Shown here: positions 1-10,545 of the stretch, one piece after another
Layout of the letters: each line of letters starts with the position of its first letter
Position numbering within the stretch: position 1 is the first letter of the stretch
DNA from: Lepidostoma basale
Taxonomy: Eukaryota > Arthropoda > Insecta > Trichoptera > Lepidostomatidae
Length of the DNA stretch: 64,000 bases
Direction: 5' to 3'
NCBI GenBank assembly: GCA_022606425.2
Contig: JAHDVF020000938.1
Span: 310,001-374,000, forward strand
The notes under the pieces: generated by a model
What the model was told of the DNA's origin: nothing
Databases searched by the model: none
The model's input: only the letters and a program-made list of their open reading frames with translations
Position numbers and translations under genes: made by a program

Positions 1-47
1 AGACATTAATAAAACGGAGAGAATGTCTTTATAACAACAACAATAAC

Positions 48-354
48 AAACCATCACGCCGTTTCCCCGCAGGGGTAGGCAGAGAGAATGATACTATCCT
101 GACATACCTCTCTAGCTTCCTCCACATTCATACATCGAGTCATACACGCACGTCGATTCTTCCGGCTTCTGACATGACCAACTTTTAATATTTGATTAAT
201 TTGGTCATGCCATGTTTCCTCGGTCTACCTCGACTCCCTACTCCACTTACATCGTTAACGTATACTTTTTAACCATTCTTTCTTCACATATGCGCTCCAT
301 ATGTCCGAACCAACGCAACGCAGCGATCCTTTCATAATTTTGTTCATAATACCT
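48..354 (-). pseudogene. LINE-A3 3' fragment
   Basis: The minus strand encodes the LINE-A C-terminal region (GRPRK-type motif, GLNQIN-like stretch, RRNRRACMTRCM-like stretch) and ends in the conserved terminal hairpin with loop TGCG and a TTG/TTTG-rich tail at the low-coordinate end. It is 5'-truncated and not translatable as one frame. No endonuclease or reverse-transcriptase core is present. Assignment rests on matches to the other LINE-A copies in this window. Confidence 0.85.
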
Positions 355-494
355 GTTTTTATAATAAATATTTATTCTCCTTGGTGGACTAAAACATAAC
401 AGCGAACTGACTATCATAATATTTTTGTAACGAACATTTATTCATATAAGAAAAATAAAACATACAAAAATATTATATACGTACAATATTTTGT

Positions 495-1561
495 ACAGTA
501 AGGACAAAACTGATCACAGCAATTAAGTCGCTATACACGGAAAGCACTGCTAGTGTCAGAGTAAATGGAGATCTTACAGCCTGGTTTGATATCAATAAAG
601 GTGTCAAACAGGGTTGGGTAATGTCCCCGTGGTTATCTAATCTATATATGGACAAGCGTATAAAAGAACTGAAAAGGTAGGATGTAGGTGCCAAAATGAG
701 CGGAGTATCAGTAAGCTGTCTCTTGTATGCGGATGACGCTGTCCTACTTGCAGATGACGAGCATGAACTACAAGTCTTGGTGAATAATATGTATGAAGTA
801 TGCATGCGAAATGATCTGATGATGAATGTTAATAAGTCCAATTTTTGAAAAATAAGAAATCATGACAGTCTGCAACATTACCGTGAATGGTTAAAATTTG
901 GAAGTAAAAGTAGATGAGGTCGTGTATTTGGGTAGTATGTTTACAAAAGACGGGCGAGTTAAGAGGGATATTGAAAGACGGGTTGGGGCAGGCAACAAAG
1001 TAAACGGTGCACTTAAAGTTGTCATCGCAAACAAAAACATTTCCAAAAAAGCTAAAATGGCAGTGCACAATGGTGTTATTGTACCGACCCTTATGTATGG
1101 AAGCGAAGCATGGAACTGGCAAAAGGAGGATGAAAGTAGAATAAATGCAGTAGAAATGAGATATCTTAGACGAATGTGAAATATTCTGTGTTTGATAGAG
1201 TGTCGAATGAAAATATAAGAAGTGAATGCGGTGCGAATGATGGTGTTATGAACAAAATAATGAGAGGATCATTAAGATGGCTTGGACATATGGAAAGAAG
1301 GATTGAAGAAAGAATGGTAAAAAAATTATATGTTAACGATCTAAATGGAACCAGAAATAGAGGAAGACCGAGGAAAACGTGGCACGATCAAATAAATCAA
1401 ATATTGAATGTCGGCCACGTGAGGAGACAGAGAAATCGACGCGCGTGCATAACACGATGTATGAATGTTATGAAAGCGATAGAAATATGTCAGGAAAAAA
1501 ATTGTGCTAATCCGTTATTTCTGCCTACCCCTTCGGGGAGACGGCGTGATGTTTAGTTAGT
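495..1561 (+). pseudogene. LINE-A1 non-LTR retrotransposon, RT core plus C-terminus
   Basis: This is the longest LINE-A copy here. About 498-848 reads as a reverse-transcriptase palm, with GVKQGWVMSPWLSNLYMD near 598-651 (a TAG interrupts at about 678) and the catalytic YADD box in LLYADDAVLLADD near 724-760. About 898-1179 continues the thumb and connection (MYGSEAWNWQK), and after a frameshift near 1177 the C-terminal LRWLGHMERR...GRPRKTWHDQINQ block runs to the terminal hairpin at about 1526-1545. TACAATATTTTGT flanks it at 482-494 and 1562-1574, a 13-bp target-site duplication, so this is a single 5'-truncated insertion of about 1.07 kb. Two stops and frameshifts make it dead. YADD places it among non-LTR LINEs; clade (RTE-like?) is uncertain. 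Confidence 0.92.
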
Positions 1562-1654
1562 ATACAATATTTTGTGGTTACGAATCATCAAAAAAGTAAA
1601 AAGTCTCATCATTAAGTGGGGGAAAAATATTTTTGTTCTTCCTTTTATTAAATT

Positions 1655-2015
1655 TCTCTTATGAACAGATCTGACTATCTGTGTCTGTAATTATATCTCC
1701 TGAGATGATGAGGACTTACTGTCATATATATCTTAGGTGGTCTTCCTAGTGATCGGTGTCCAGAGGGAATATTGTTGGCGGCTGTATCTGCGAGTCTGTC
1801 ACTACTGTAAGCTACATGGTCCCTCCAGTATCTTCTTCCGGATTAACTCTACATAACAATTTCCTATATTTCGAAAATTTGTCTTATTCTATGATAAACA
1901 CGATCTCAGAGGGATTTTCTAGTAATAGATCATAAGAGCTTCATCTCAGATGTTCTTAGCAACCCTTTAGGTTCGTACAATATCGGACCGCGTCTCTTTA
2001 GCATACATCATGATA
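1655..2015 (-). pseudogene. LINE-E C-terminal fragment, heavily decayed
   Basis: The minus strand matches, with many substitutions, the LINE-E region better preserved at 26.4-26.9 kb: the shared text covers the tail-proximal untranslated part (GATCTGACTATCTGTG), the block for the Y/FWR(D/E)HV motif and the segment specifying RDRVRN. No long frame survives. It is an old 5'-truncated copy next to LINE-A1. Confidence 0.65.
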
Positions 2016-2039
2016 TTAATAATTATTTTTAATATAACT

Positions 2040-2785
2040 AACTAACCATCACGCCATTTCCCCGGAGGGGTAGGCAGGATGGATCGCCACAATTCTCTGT
2101 CCTGGCATACCTCTCAGGCTTGCTCTACATTCATACATCGTACCATGCACGCACGTCAATTATTCCGACTTCGAATATGGCCGCCTTTTAGTAATTGATT
2201 AATTTGATCATGCCATGTTTTTCTCGGTCGTCCTCGGCTTCTTTTAATTTTTTTAATTTTTTTTTTTTTTTACGTATACAACAGGTCGTTTGAACCCAAT
2301 TACTGTATACAATGTGTTTTTAAGCTGATATATTGATTCTCGTGACATATGATAGGTAGCCAATCTATCGCCAATTTATTGTCACGAGAATTCTACACCA
2401 GACCAAAGACAGTGTAACAATCACACTGCCATCGCCGGGAATCGAACCCGGAACCTTCGGTATGGCAGTCAGAGCTCTTACCACTCTGCCACGAAGGTCG
2501 TCATTTTTCCACTCATGCTGCTTGTGTACAGCTTTTTAACCATTCTACTCTCATCCATTCTTTACATATGTCCAAACCATATCAGGGATCCTTTTTTAAT
2601 TTTATCCATGATGCAGTTATCTGCCTTACATTTCTTTCTTATTTCATCGTTCGGTATTCTATCATACCACGGTTTCTGAGCACATTCTTCTCAGTGATCT
2701 CATTTCTACGGCGTTTATCCTGCTTTCATCCTTCTTTTGCCAGCTCCAAGCTTCACTTCCATACTTCCATTAATATAATTTTGTA
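2040..2785 (-). pseudogene. LINE-A2 copy interrupted by SINE-1
   Basis: The low-coordinate end carries TAACTAACC, complement of the TTAG tail, then the terminal hairpin (loop TCCG in sense) and the A2-type C-terminus through CCTCGGCTTCTTTT at about 2235. The match resumes near 2510 and runs to about 2785 with the segments for MRSL.RM and the YGSEAW region. The intervening 2240-2505 is a SINE-1 insertion with a T-rich border. No open frame survives. Confidence 0.83.
2272..2505 (-). repeat. SINE-1, tRNA-derived
   Basis: On the minus strand it begins with ACGACCTTCGTGGCAGAGTG, has a pol III box A (TGGCAGAGTGG) and box B (GGTTCGATTCC), and is followed by a tRNA-unrelated body containing TTGTCACGAGAATC. 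It ends in a poly(A) stretch, seen here as the T-run at about 2240-2271. Copies lie near 18.5, 30.4, 34.1, 43.6 and 46.2 kb. It is inserted in LINE-A2. Confidence 0.85.
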
Positions 2786-2944
2786 TAATGTATAATACTA
2801 TAATACATAGAAAATTTAACGTGATTTATATGACTGATAACATTAAAATCAGTCAGATAACTATTATGTTACGTATATACAACAAAATAGTGTTATAATT
2901 CATAAAAAAACATCGTCATTTGAAATTTAACATTGTTATATCAT

Positions 2945-3400
2945 CAAATAATAAATACGAATGACAACTTCAGTTTTTTAGAAGTTTTATTATATTATAT
3001 AATAAAGTAAATGACATGTTTCGCCTATCTTAGACATTATCAACTGATTTATTGTTTTTTGAACAATGATGTAAAACTCCATATTAATATTAAAACGAAT
3101 GAAAAAACTTATGTTTATCTAGAAGTTTTATTATATTTTTGGGGGGATGACATGTTTCTAAGGCATTATCAAATGTAGACCCCAAAAAATATAATGAAAC
3201 TTCTAGAAAACATAAGTTATTCGTATCAATTATTATCAAATGACATTTTATAATGCTTTAGACAGGCGAAACATGTCATTCCAATAAAATATAACAAAAC
3301 TAACAGAAAACAGACTATTTATTCGTATTAACTATTTAAAATGGAGTTGTACATCATTGTTCAAAAAACAATAAATTAAACCATAAAGTTAATTAAAAAT
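2945..3400. repeat. HH-f repeat cluster, several inverted units
   Basis: Four partial units of one repeat in alternating orientation. Diagnostic pieces are TTCTAGAAGTTTTATTATA, GACATGTTTCGCC, GCATTATCAAATG and their complements, plus ATCATTGTTCAAAAAACAATAAA. The core, read in sense, is TTGATAAT - stem - GGCGAAACATGTC, a hammerhead-like arrangement with altered core bases. The units are nested or rearranged, so boundaries are approximate. Confidence 0.75.
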
Positions 3401-4075
3401 CGAAAAATGTTGTCATTATAAATATGGAATCAATCAGAAATAATTTATAATATACGGACATATGTGACATATAGCCTTTATAAATGAATGTTTATCTTTG
3501 GATATTAATCTCTTGTATTATGTAATATAATAATATAATGAATGATGTGAAAATCATTGCAATGGGATTATGAACTTGTAACCATACAAGATTGTAGATA
3601 AAGCTCGTATACAAAAAATTGGAACCACCCAATGCTCCGTCGTCATTTCATTAATATGGCTGAAGCAACGATTAACTTTTCAATCGATCAGCCGACGAAT
3701 GTCATTCTCAGACTTTTTGTCTTAATTACATGGGCATTCTCCTGTTGTGATGGCGGTAAAAAAAGGGTTCTTAAAGGGCAAGATGGATGTATAGAGCCGG
3801 TGACACATGATACGATGTATAATAACTGGGCGGGAATTACTAAGGTTTCATGCATGAGACCGCCGGTATATAAGGCGCCATTTTTACTGGAGGGATTTAA
3901 GCTGTATACCTATATGATATTATATAGTGATGTATTACATAAAATATACATATTACAGAGTAATATATTCATATTTTTTTTAGATTCGTATATTTAATAT
4001 CGGAACGACACAGTGGCAATAGACAGACTGCCACACCGAAGGTCCCAGGTATTAAGGTAGTTTTTTTAATTGGGC
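3401..4075. other. Unique intervening sequence
   Basis: No match to any repeat family recognised in this window. About 3630-3920 is less AT-rich than its surroundings and keeps a 121-codon open frame on the plus strand, but the translation has no recognisable domain and drifts into AT-rich sequence at its end. It could be single-copy intergenic DNA or a conserved non-coding element. Confidence 0.4.
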
Positions 4076-4077
4076 AT

Positions 4078-4265
4078 TTAGTTAAAATCCACTAATGCTT
4101 GTGTCTTCGACCGGTTTCGGCAGCTCGCTGCCATCTTCTGGATTGGCCGGCTGCAATCACCAGAAGATGGCAGCGAGTTGCCAAAACCTGTCAAAAACAC
4201 AAAGATGATTTTAACATTAAAAAAAAAAAAAAAAATCATTATTAATGATGTTAAACTCCACATTT
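4078..4265. repeat. HH-a palindrome with two opposed hammerhead-like cores
   Basis: Arms at about 4081-4142 and 4158-4216 are inverted copies. In sense each contains CAGAAGATGGCAGC, a short loop, GCTGCC (or GTTGCC), then GAAAC or AAAAC and CCGGTC or CTGTC. This gives core - stem II - GAAAC - short palindromic stem III - GTC. U4 of the canonical CUGANGA is A here and in the copy at 8.4 kb. The right copy also lacks G12. Probably Penelope-type terminal repeat debris. Confidence 0.6.
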
Positions 4266-4374
4266 AATAATTAATAAGAATTAATTAGTTTGAAATAAAT
4301 GCATTTCATGTAAATGATACGTTTTCGTTTCTTAGGCAAATCTGTGATAAATCTGTATAGGTATGATAGAGTTA

Positions 4375-4660
4375 AATGCATATAAGAAGTGAATAAAGTG
4401 CGAATGAGAGTATTTTGGATAAAATAATGAAAGGGTTTTTATGATGATTTCGACATATAGAAATTATAAATGACGAAATAATGATAAAGAAAATATATGT
4501 AAACGACGTAAACGAAACTAAAAATAGGGGAAGACCGAGGAAAACGTGGACCGGTCAAAGCAATCAAATATTAAAGTAGGAGGAATCCACGAGCGCGCAT
4601 GACACGATGTATAAATATAGAAGAAGAGCAATACCTTCGGAGAAACGGCGTAAAAAGACT
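4375..4660 (+). pseudogene. LINE-A1 remnant, decayed
   Basis: Recognisable blocks are AAGTGAATAAAGTGCGAATG, TGGATAAAATAATGAAAGGG, GGAAGACCGAGGAAAACGTG and a shortened hairpin (CCTTCGG) followed by AACGGCGT. There are deletions between CGATGTATAAAT and the hairpin. No frame survives. Confidence 0.75.
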
Positions 4661-5370
4661 GTACGGTCTACTATGTATGAGGTCTTTACGAGATCGGGGA
4701 TCAAACTTTGGTTTCAATTCAAATTGCCGTCACATACATGACTCAATTTTCCGCAATTACACTTAAATCGCTGTATTTCCTTGTGCGATCAACTCATTTG
4801 CATGACGCTAACAGGAGCACATAACATAACAGGGTAGTGCCGAATTACCCGGGCCTTTTGCGCGTGATAAAGGAAATCTCCGGTCCGTTACACTCAAAAT
4901 ACGTACCGCCGCCTACTCTCCTATAACTTATACGCTCCTGGAGAACGACATGCGGATTATATCATAAATTCTTTTGACATGTTAATCCACTTGCTGAGCC
5001 GAAGGCACACGGAGCAAGGCGGCATCATCTACTTTGCAAAATATTTTGTAGGCATGATAATACATATTTATAAACGACTTTATCCGTCCGAACACGAAGT
5101 ACAAGTCACGAAATTCTTATCACAATCTTTCATAGAATATTCCTCACGAAAAATGGAAACTTGTTACAGAATAAGGTAGGCCTTTTATTAGGTTTCAGAT
5201 AACAAATCGCACAGTTATACGATTTCGTAGAAGAGAGATTTTTTAAATCAATCATTTCATACATTCGCGTGTCATTGTTTCCGATTCGATCCGAGATTGA
5301 AAGAATTTAAATGAGACATTATATTTATATTGCTATTTGGTATATCCTAGTATCATGATTGTGTAGTGAT
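4661..5370. other. Unique sequence, moderate GC
   Basis: No recognised repeat. Around 4820-5050 it is GC-richer than the flanks. A 66-codon frame at 4979-5179 has no identifiable domain. It may be single-copy intergenic or intronic DNA. Confidence 0.35.
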
Positions 5371-5374
5371 TATA

Positions 5375-6150
5375 ACTAACTAACAAGGTAGGCAGAAAGA
5401 ATCGACCGTCACACTGACATAATTCTCTCGTTTCCGTGACCGATATTTAATATTTGATTGATTTGATCGTGCTACGTTTTTCTCGACCTTCCTCTATTTC
5501 TATATCCGTTCACGTCGTTTATATATACCTTCTTCACCATTCTGTCTTTACTCATTCTTTCCATGTGTCCAAACCATTATAACGACCCTTTCATTATTTT
5601 GTTCATAACACTTTCATTCTCACTGCATTCACTTCTTGGTCAAAGTTAAAAGCATATAAAAATTGGAGAGTTTTCTCCAGGCGTTGTCTAGTAATGTGTG
5701 ATAATTGGGTTGATAGCCTTTCAAATTACATTAATAAAGATTTTCTGCTAAATGCTTACATCTAGTCTCAATAGATGACGCTAGTGTAGATTGAACTAAA
5801 ATATGTGAAATGTTTCTCAACATGGTAGCATTTATACAACTTTCAAAAATAATTGTCAGGCGTGGTGTCCGTAAGAAGGGTGGAATAGGGAAGGTTGTAT
5901 TACATAAAGCGATCGCTTAACCTAACCAATAACAGATCATAAGTCCTGTAAACGCCTCAACCACCATATTCTGTTTCCAAATAATGTATATCTTCGTCTC
6001 TATTGAGATACAATTAATTCTTATATTTGTATTTGACACCATGTCACATACATATTTTTAACACATTCATCTTAGAGATCTCATTTCTGCTGCATTTATT
6101 CTACTTTTATTCTTCTTTTGCCATTTCCATGCTTCACTTCCATCCACAAT
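5375..6150 (-). pseudogene. LINE-A1 copy split by REP-J
   Basis: 5375-5635 is the minus-strand LINE-A1 3' part (AACTAACTAAC tail complement, GGTAGGCAGAAAGAATCG, then the blocks for GRPRK and FGHMERM), with a deletion of the hairpin. At 5641 REP-J begins, and LINE-A1 resumes at about 6058 with ACACATTCATCTTAGAGATC (the segment for SLRRMC) and ends near 6150. REP-J therefore landed in an older LINE-A. Confidence 0.75.
5641..6050 (-). repeat. REP-J repeat
   Basis: Shares long blocks with copies near 41.4-42.2, 54.4-54.8, 55.4-56.3 and 59.8-60.1 kb: TCCAGGCGTTGTCTAG, ATAGATGACGCTAGTGTAGA, GTAGCAT.TATACAACTTTC, CATAAAGCGATCGCTTAACC, CCACCATATTCTGTTTCCA, and an end near ATTGAGATACAATTAATTCT. I cannot place it in a known class. 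No pol III boxes or long frame are convincing. Confidence 0.75.
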
Positions 6151-6211
6151 ACATGAAGTGATTATTGTTCAATAATGTTAATTTCAATTAATATCCACCA
6201 ATTTTAGGAAA

Positions 6212-6350
6212 CAGAATGCTTGGCTCCTGATCCTGATCACTTGGGTTCAAATTTTTACATGACCCGAGTATTTTTATAACTAAGCACTTTTTCTGCTCAC
6301 GTTGGTGATCATGTATTTAATTCTAATACAATTGATTGAAAATCCTTCGC
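6212..6350 (+). repeat. SINE-2 fragment, tRNA-derived
   Basis: AGAATGCTTGGCTCCTGATCC...CTTGGGTTCAAA aligns with the tRNA-like head of SINE-2 at 50.36 kb, and the downstream ACTTTTTCTGCTCA is the SINE-2 body. It is diverged and 5'-truncated. Confidence 0.6.
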
Positions 6351-6371
6351 ATGAATCTTAATTGGAGTTTG

Positions 6372-6835
6372 ACTGATGGAACTGGCAGAAGAAGGATGAA
6401 AGCAGAATAAATGCGGTAGAGATGAGGTCCCTAAGACGTATGTGTGATAGAACGATATAGGACAGAATCTCAAATGCTGATATAAGAAAGGAATGTAGAG
6501 CGGAAGAACGTATTATGAACAAAATTATGAAAGGATCGCTGCGATGGTTCGGACATATGGGACGTATGGATGGAGAAAGAATGGTTAAGAAAGTATACGT
6601 TTATGATGTAAATGGAGTACGGAGTCGAGGCAGATGGAGGAAAACATGGCATGACCAGATTAATCAAATTAAGGTTGATCATGTTAGAAGTCGAAGGAAT
6701 CGACGTGCGTGTATGACTCGTTGTATGAACTCTTTGTACAGGAAGGTAGAGAGGTTTGTCAGGATAGAGTAGTGTGGCGGTCCATTCTCTCTGCCTACCC
6801 CTACGGGGGAACGGTGTGATGGTTTATTTGTTTAT
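6372..6835 (+). pseudogene. LINE-A3 3' copy
   Basis: Starts in the block for WQKKDESRINAVEMRSLRR and continues with NKIMKGSLRWFGHMGRM, KVYVYDVNGVRSRGR and a TWHDQINQI block. A frame is open over 6515-6772. The end has the hairpin with a TACG loop and GTGTGATGG followed by a TTTATTTGTTTA-type tail in place of TTAG. 5'-truncated, with a small deletion and a frame break near the end. Confidence 0.87.
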
Positions 6836-6889
6836 TTAATAAAAAATAACTCAAAATCTTTTGTTTAAGCGAGGGCTTTATTGTTTTTT

Positions 6890-7020
6890 CTTTTGGTCTT
6901 TAACATTTTTTATTTATTGTTTTTTGAACAATTCTGTAAAACTCCATATTAAATAACTAAAACACGCCGTATTCCCAGAGAGGTAGAAAGAAAGAATGCA
7001 CCGCCACACTACTCTAAAGT
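6890..7020 (-). repeat. HH-f end fragment plus LINE-A3 3' end fragment
   Basis: 6905-6955 is an HH-f terminus (TTTATTGTTTTTTGAACAAT, AAAACTCCATATTAAATAA). 6960-7018 is the complement of a LINE-A terminus (ACACGCCGTATTCC...GGTAG.AAGAAAGAATG), lacking its tail. Confidence 0.6.
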
Positions 7021-7059
7021 CTGTTTTCAATAAGTTTAATTATAAATTTTAATATGAAG

Positions 7060-7310
7060 CAATCACTTTTTGGTTAGATATTTTAAACTTACAAATATAA
7101 AATAATAAAACTCTTTATATTTAACCAAGGTATGGTTATCATAATTGATGCCAACTAGTTTCGCTTGGACTCGACCTTTACCATGGCAATATAATAACTA
7201 AACGTTTATTACCCTGATGAAGCTTTAGTTCAAGCAAAACTAGTTGGCATCAATTTTAATTACCATACCGTGGTTAAATACAAAGTGTTTTATTATATTA
7301 TATCTGTAAG
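7060..7310. repeat. HH-d palindrome
   Basis: Inverted arms: 7123-7196 and 7212-7287. Each has, in sense, GGTCCAAGC-type stem II, GAAAC or AAAAC, the palindrome ACTAGT and TTGGCATCAA, then TAACCATACC.TGGTTAAATA. The right arm keeps a full CTGATGA (7213-7219). The family also occurs near 17-18, 29.3, 39.1 and 42.7-43.3 kb. Confidence 0.65.
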
Positions 7311-7805
7311 ATTTATTATGTTTTATGGGAACTTCTTCTTCGTCTTCAAGTGCCCTGTCGGGTCCCCCCAACGTTGGCGATCACCTCGGCGAACCTATCC
7401 CTGTTCTGCGCCGCTCGGAACAGCTTCTCCACACTTCGGATGCCGGTCCACTCCCTCACGTTTCGCAGCCAAGACATTTGTCTCCTTCCGGGCCCTCGGG
7501 GTCCCTCAATTTTCCCCTCCAATATCAGTCGGAGAAGGTGGTACTTTTCCCCACGCAGTATATGACCCAGATGTGAGATCTTTCGAACCTTGATAGTTGA
7601 TAATAGTTCCCTGTCAACTCTAGCTCGTCTCAGGACTTCGGTATTGGTAACCATGTCTGTCCAGGGAACTCTGAGCATTCATTATGGGAACTACGTGTTT
7701 CAAATGCTTGATTATGCTTTAAATAATGTCTTAACAAGGCAAAACGTGTCATTTACATAAAATACAATACCACTTCTAGAAAACAGACGTTTTCATTTGA
7801 GTTTA
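7310..7805. repeat. HH-f palindrome hosting LINE-C
   Basis: The left arm ends TTTATGGGAAC at about 7333. After the LINE-C insertion the repeat resumes with TTATGGGAACTACGTGTTTC, an imperfect centre, and the right arm AACAAGGCAAAACGTGTCAT...CACTTCTAGAAAACAGACG. The two halves make an interrupted HH-f head-to-head pair. Confidence 0.6.
7334..7681 (-). pseudogene. LINE-C C-terminal copy with target-site duplication
   Basis: The minus strand has one 110-codon open stretch (7346-7678) with the blocks RVPWTDMVTNTEVLRRARV, KISHLGHILRGEKY, LILEGKIEG, GPGRRQMSWLRNVREWTG and RDRFAEVIANVGG, ending in a GAA-rich tail. This is the post-reverse-transcriptase C-terminus of a non-LTR element. TTATGGGAACT occurs at 7323-7333 and 7682-7692, an 11-bp duplication that fixes a 5'-truncated 348-bp insertion. 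A second copy lies at 39.6 kb. Confidence 0.88.
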
Positions 7806-8340
7806 TTATTATATACCTAACTCAAAATTAAATTTGGCAACAAGATAATAGTAAATGTTTATACAAAACAAAAAAACATAATTTTAATCGTCAAAATATG
7901 TATGAATATTTTGACGAAAATGCTATTTCATTTCGCTTTCGCTTACACGCCATTATATACGAGTGGTAGGCCTTAGAACATACTCGCGAAGTATTTCTCA
8001 GACTGCGCACAATAAATCCTCACAAATGTCACAATACATTATATTGAGCAAGACGTTAAGATATTTTAATTAGCCCCTAACGTAGGACACTCCCGAACCC
8101 GCAAGAGTAATTTGTCAACAAAGAAACTACAAAAAAAACAGCCGCTTTATTACCATAATAAAATGCAAACCATCCGTTTTATCTCGTGTCCTCTAGAAAT
8201 AAGGTGACCATACATATTTCCAATAAATTTTTATTTTATTTTAGACTGACAATATTGCAATCGACTGATTTTATTTTGTATTTTATTTATGAATTTCATT
8301 ATAAATATTACATTTCTTAAAGCGTGTGTGTTCAAGTAGT
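7806..8340. other. Unique AT-rich sequence
   Basis: I see no recognised repeat or convincing frame in this stretch. Confidence 0.35.
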
Positions 8341-8612
8341 GCTTATAAGTCTTAAATAATGAAAACAAAAAAAAAATTATACAAAATTTATTTATTATTA
8401 TGTATTTAGTGTGCTTCCACTTGTGTTTACGTTCGACCGGTTCCGACAGCTTGGTGCCGTCATCTGGACCTTCTGGACCATCGTCTGGAATGACCAGACG
8501 ATGGCAGCAAGCTGCCGAAACTGGTCGAACATAAACACAAATGAAAGCACACTAAATACATAATAATAATGAAATTTTGAATAATTTTTTTTTGTTTTCA
8601 TTATTCAAAATA
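8341..8612. repeat. HH-a long palindrome
   Basis: Arms of about 117 bp (8350-8466 and 8494-8611) are inverted copies around a 27-bp centre. The plus-strand core is CAGACGA (8495-8501), T, GGCAGC/GCTGCC stem (8503-8516) and GAAAC (8517-8521), then TGGTC. The outer arms end in near-complementary TTTTGTTTTCATTATT. A transcript of either strand should fold into one long hairpin. Confidence 0.7.
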
Positions 8613-8689
8613 AACTTCTACCAAGAAATTCCAATTAAAAACATTAATTACTTATAGAGAGTTGGACTTAATAGTAGTGTTGCTGTTTT

Positions 8690-9075
8690 AAATGCAACAT
8701 GGTGCCTTACGTCATTTTGTAGAGGCATACTTTCCAGCAAAACATACCCCATCGTAGCCCTACTACCCTTTTGAAACGCGAGAGGTCTTTAAAAGACCCC
8801 ACGAACCCCGGGCAATGTGGCACATATTACTAAGTGCGCTAGCAGATAGAGAGAGGACGAATGGCGAGCTTCCAGCGCCATAAAACTGGATACACCCTGC
8901 TAAGGGAAGGTAACCCCGACAGAAAATCCTCCAGAAAGGGAAGGGGATACCACTCTGGATATTTTTCATCACTATGGATATTTTTCATTACTACCCCAGG
9001 TCATCACTATGAGGGTGATAGTCAACGTTGGGGAGACCTGACAGGACACAGAAAGAAGAAGAAGAATTACTTGTA
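8690..9075 (+). repeat. Non-LTR element 3' end with (GAA)n tail
   Basis: A block of moderate GC ends CAGGACACAGAAAGAAGAAG followed by host-like AT-rich DNA. The A-rich GAA tail is the terminus seen on LINE-B, -C, -E and -F in this window. No protein domain is recognisable, so this is probably 3' untranslated sequence. Left boundary is uncertain. Confidence 0.45.
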
Positions 9076-9662
9076 AGTCTTGTCTAAAATAATTAAATTG
9101 GTCATAGCACCAAAATATTCATAATACATTTTAAAAAGCTGGGAAATTTAAAGTCACGCTTAGTGTTTATTAGTGTTTTCTTATTTGAAAGCTGGTCACA
9201 TCAATCGATATCACATTTCTAAAAGCTGCAAAATTCAATGTATCGTGTAGGAAATGTTTATAAGTGTTGTTGTCTAAAGTTTGAATACTTCTCGCATCAC
9301 AAAATATCGTAAATACACGTCTTAAAACCGTGAAAGTCTAAGTCTTGCGTAATGTTTATTAGTGTTGTTGCCTGAAATAATCAACAAAGTATCGATATTA
9401 AATTTCTAAAGTCTCGCAGGATGTTTATTAGCATTGTCATCTGTCATATAAAAAATTTACACATCACCGAAGTATCGATATTAGATTTCTCAAAGTTCAA
9501 ATTAAAATATATCGATCGTATCGATATTACATTTCTCAAAGCTCAAATTAAATTCAAACTCTCACGTAGTGTTGTCTAAAATGTGAAAACTGGTCACATC
9601 AATAATATAAAGATATAACATTTCTAAAAGCTGTGAAATTCAAAGTATCGCGTAGCGTTTAC
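9076..9662. repeat. Degenerate tandem array, unit roughly 100-140 bp
   Basis: At least five imperfect units share TGTTGTCTAAAATATGAA, CTGGTCACATCA, AAGTATCGATATTA, ACATTTCTAAAAGCT and GTGTTTATTAGTG in that order. A further partial unit continues at 10497-10545 on the far side of MITE-K, so the array predates that insertion. Units are strongly diverged. Confidence 0.65.
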
Positions 9663-9666
9663 AAGT

Positions 9667-10492
9667 CGCAAGCTTAATAGAACACTGGATTAACTCAAAA
9701 AAGCAAGTTTTGCTCAATCTGACATGAGTCGGTGTTTTTACAAAAACAGTCGAAAAACACGTACAAATGGATAGCGTTAACATTGTAAACGATTATCGTA
9801 CTACGAATAGATAGCGTTAACATTTTGAAAAATAGATGGATAGCGTTAACACAAGCCTCTGTCTAATATTAAATTTCTGCGATACCTCTATCTTAGGGAG
9901 TATGGATATTACCCGTGGCTCTTTCCAGCTGATTTCTTGTTAGGGATGCTAGGCTACCAGTCACTCGAGAGGAGACGAGACATTCACTTGGGTGTCCATT
10001 TCTTTTGACTAATAGGCGGTTGTAAACACAACTCAGAAATCCTGAGTGATGTAGGTCTGTTCGTCCCTGATAATTATCTTCGACAAAGGGGCCATAGATT
10101 GTTTTATCTCCCACGATGCAGAACCAACCTGTTAATGGTTATGCCGGTAGGTAGAGCAATATCTTTGCTTAATCGTATCACCTCGGAGTTTGACATGTTT
10201 TGTGATAGTTTGGCTTATCTGAGGGAAGTACTATCTTTATTATAATTGTATGGTATATTTATTTTATTAATTTGTCATGCATCTTATGTTTCTCGTTCTT
10301 TTTATTAATCTATTATGTATTACTTATTATTGTGTATTTCTAACTTGTATCTTTAGTGTATAAAATTCTGTAATGCTTTAGATATGTTTAAAATAACTAA
10401 ATGAAATAAATTAAATGAAATAAATAAATGAAAACGAAATTAATTAAATTGTAACCTAAACCATAATCGGTCAGTTTACTATTAAGCGTGCG
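9667..10492. mobile_element. MITE-K, terminal inverted repeat element, split by a LINE
   Basis: Ends are CGCAAGCTTAATAG and CTATTAAGCGTGCG, imperfect 14-bp inverted repeats, flanked by AAGT at 9663-9666 and 10493-10496. The second copy (44787-45460) has the same ends and an AAAT duplication. Removing the inserted LINE leaves about 250 bp with no coding capacity, so it is a non-autonomous DNA element. GATAGCGTTAACA occurs three times inside it (9770-9855). Superfamily not assigned. Confidence 0.78.
9876..10442 (+). pseudogene. Jockey/CR1-like LINE 3' end inside MITE-K
   Basis: Contains a C-terminal block similar to the copy at 17.6 kb (RRXIHLGVHF-type text, then LFVPDNYLRQR-like and RTNL.M.MPVGRAI.LLNRI) and a 3' untranslated region ending in AAATG/AAATAAATG repeats. 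ATTAAATT at 9868-9875 and 10443-10450 is a probable short duplication. Frame breaks are frequent. Confidence 0.7.
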
Positions 10493-10545
10493 AAGTGTTG
10501 TCTGAAATATGAAAATTGGTCACCTCACCGAAATATCACTACCGT

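Noticed and set aside
2045..2060. Short regularly spaced TAAC/TTAG units as a CRISPR-like array
   Set aside because: They are tails of dispersed retroelements; no spacers or regular array, and the DNA is eukaryotic.
3632..3997. 121-codon plus-strand frame
   Set aside because: No recognisable domain; second half is AT-rich with poly-F; not repeated in the window and without splice context.
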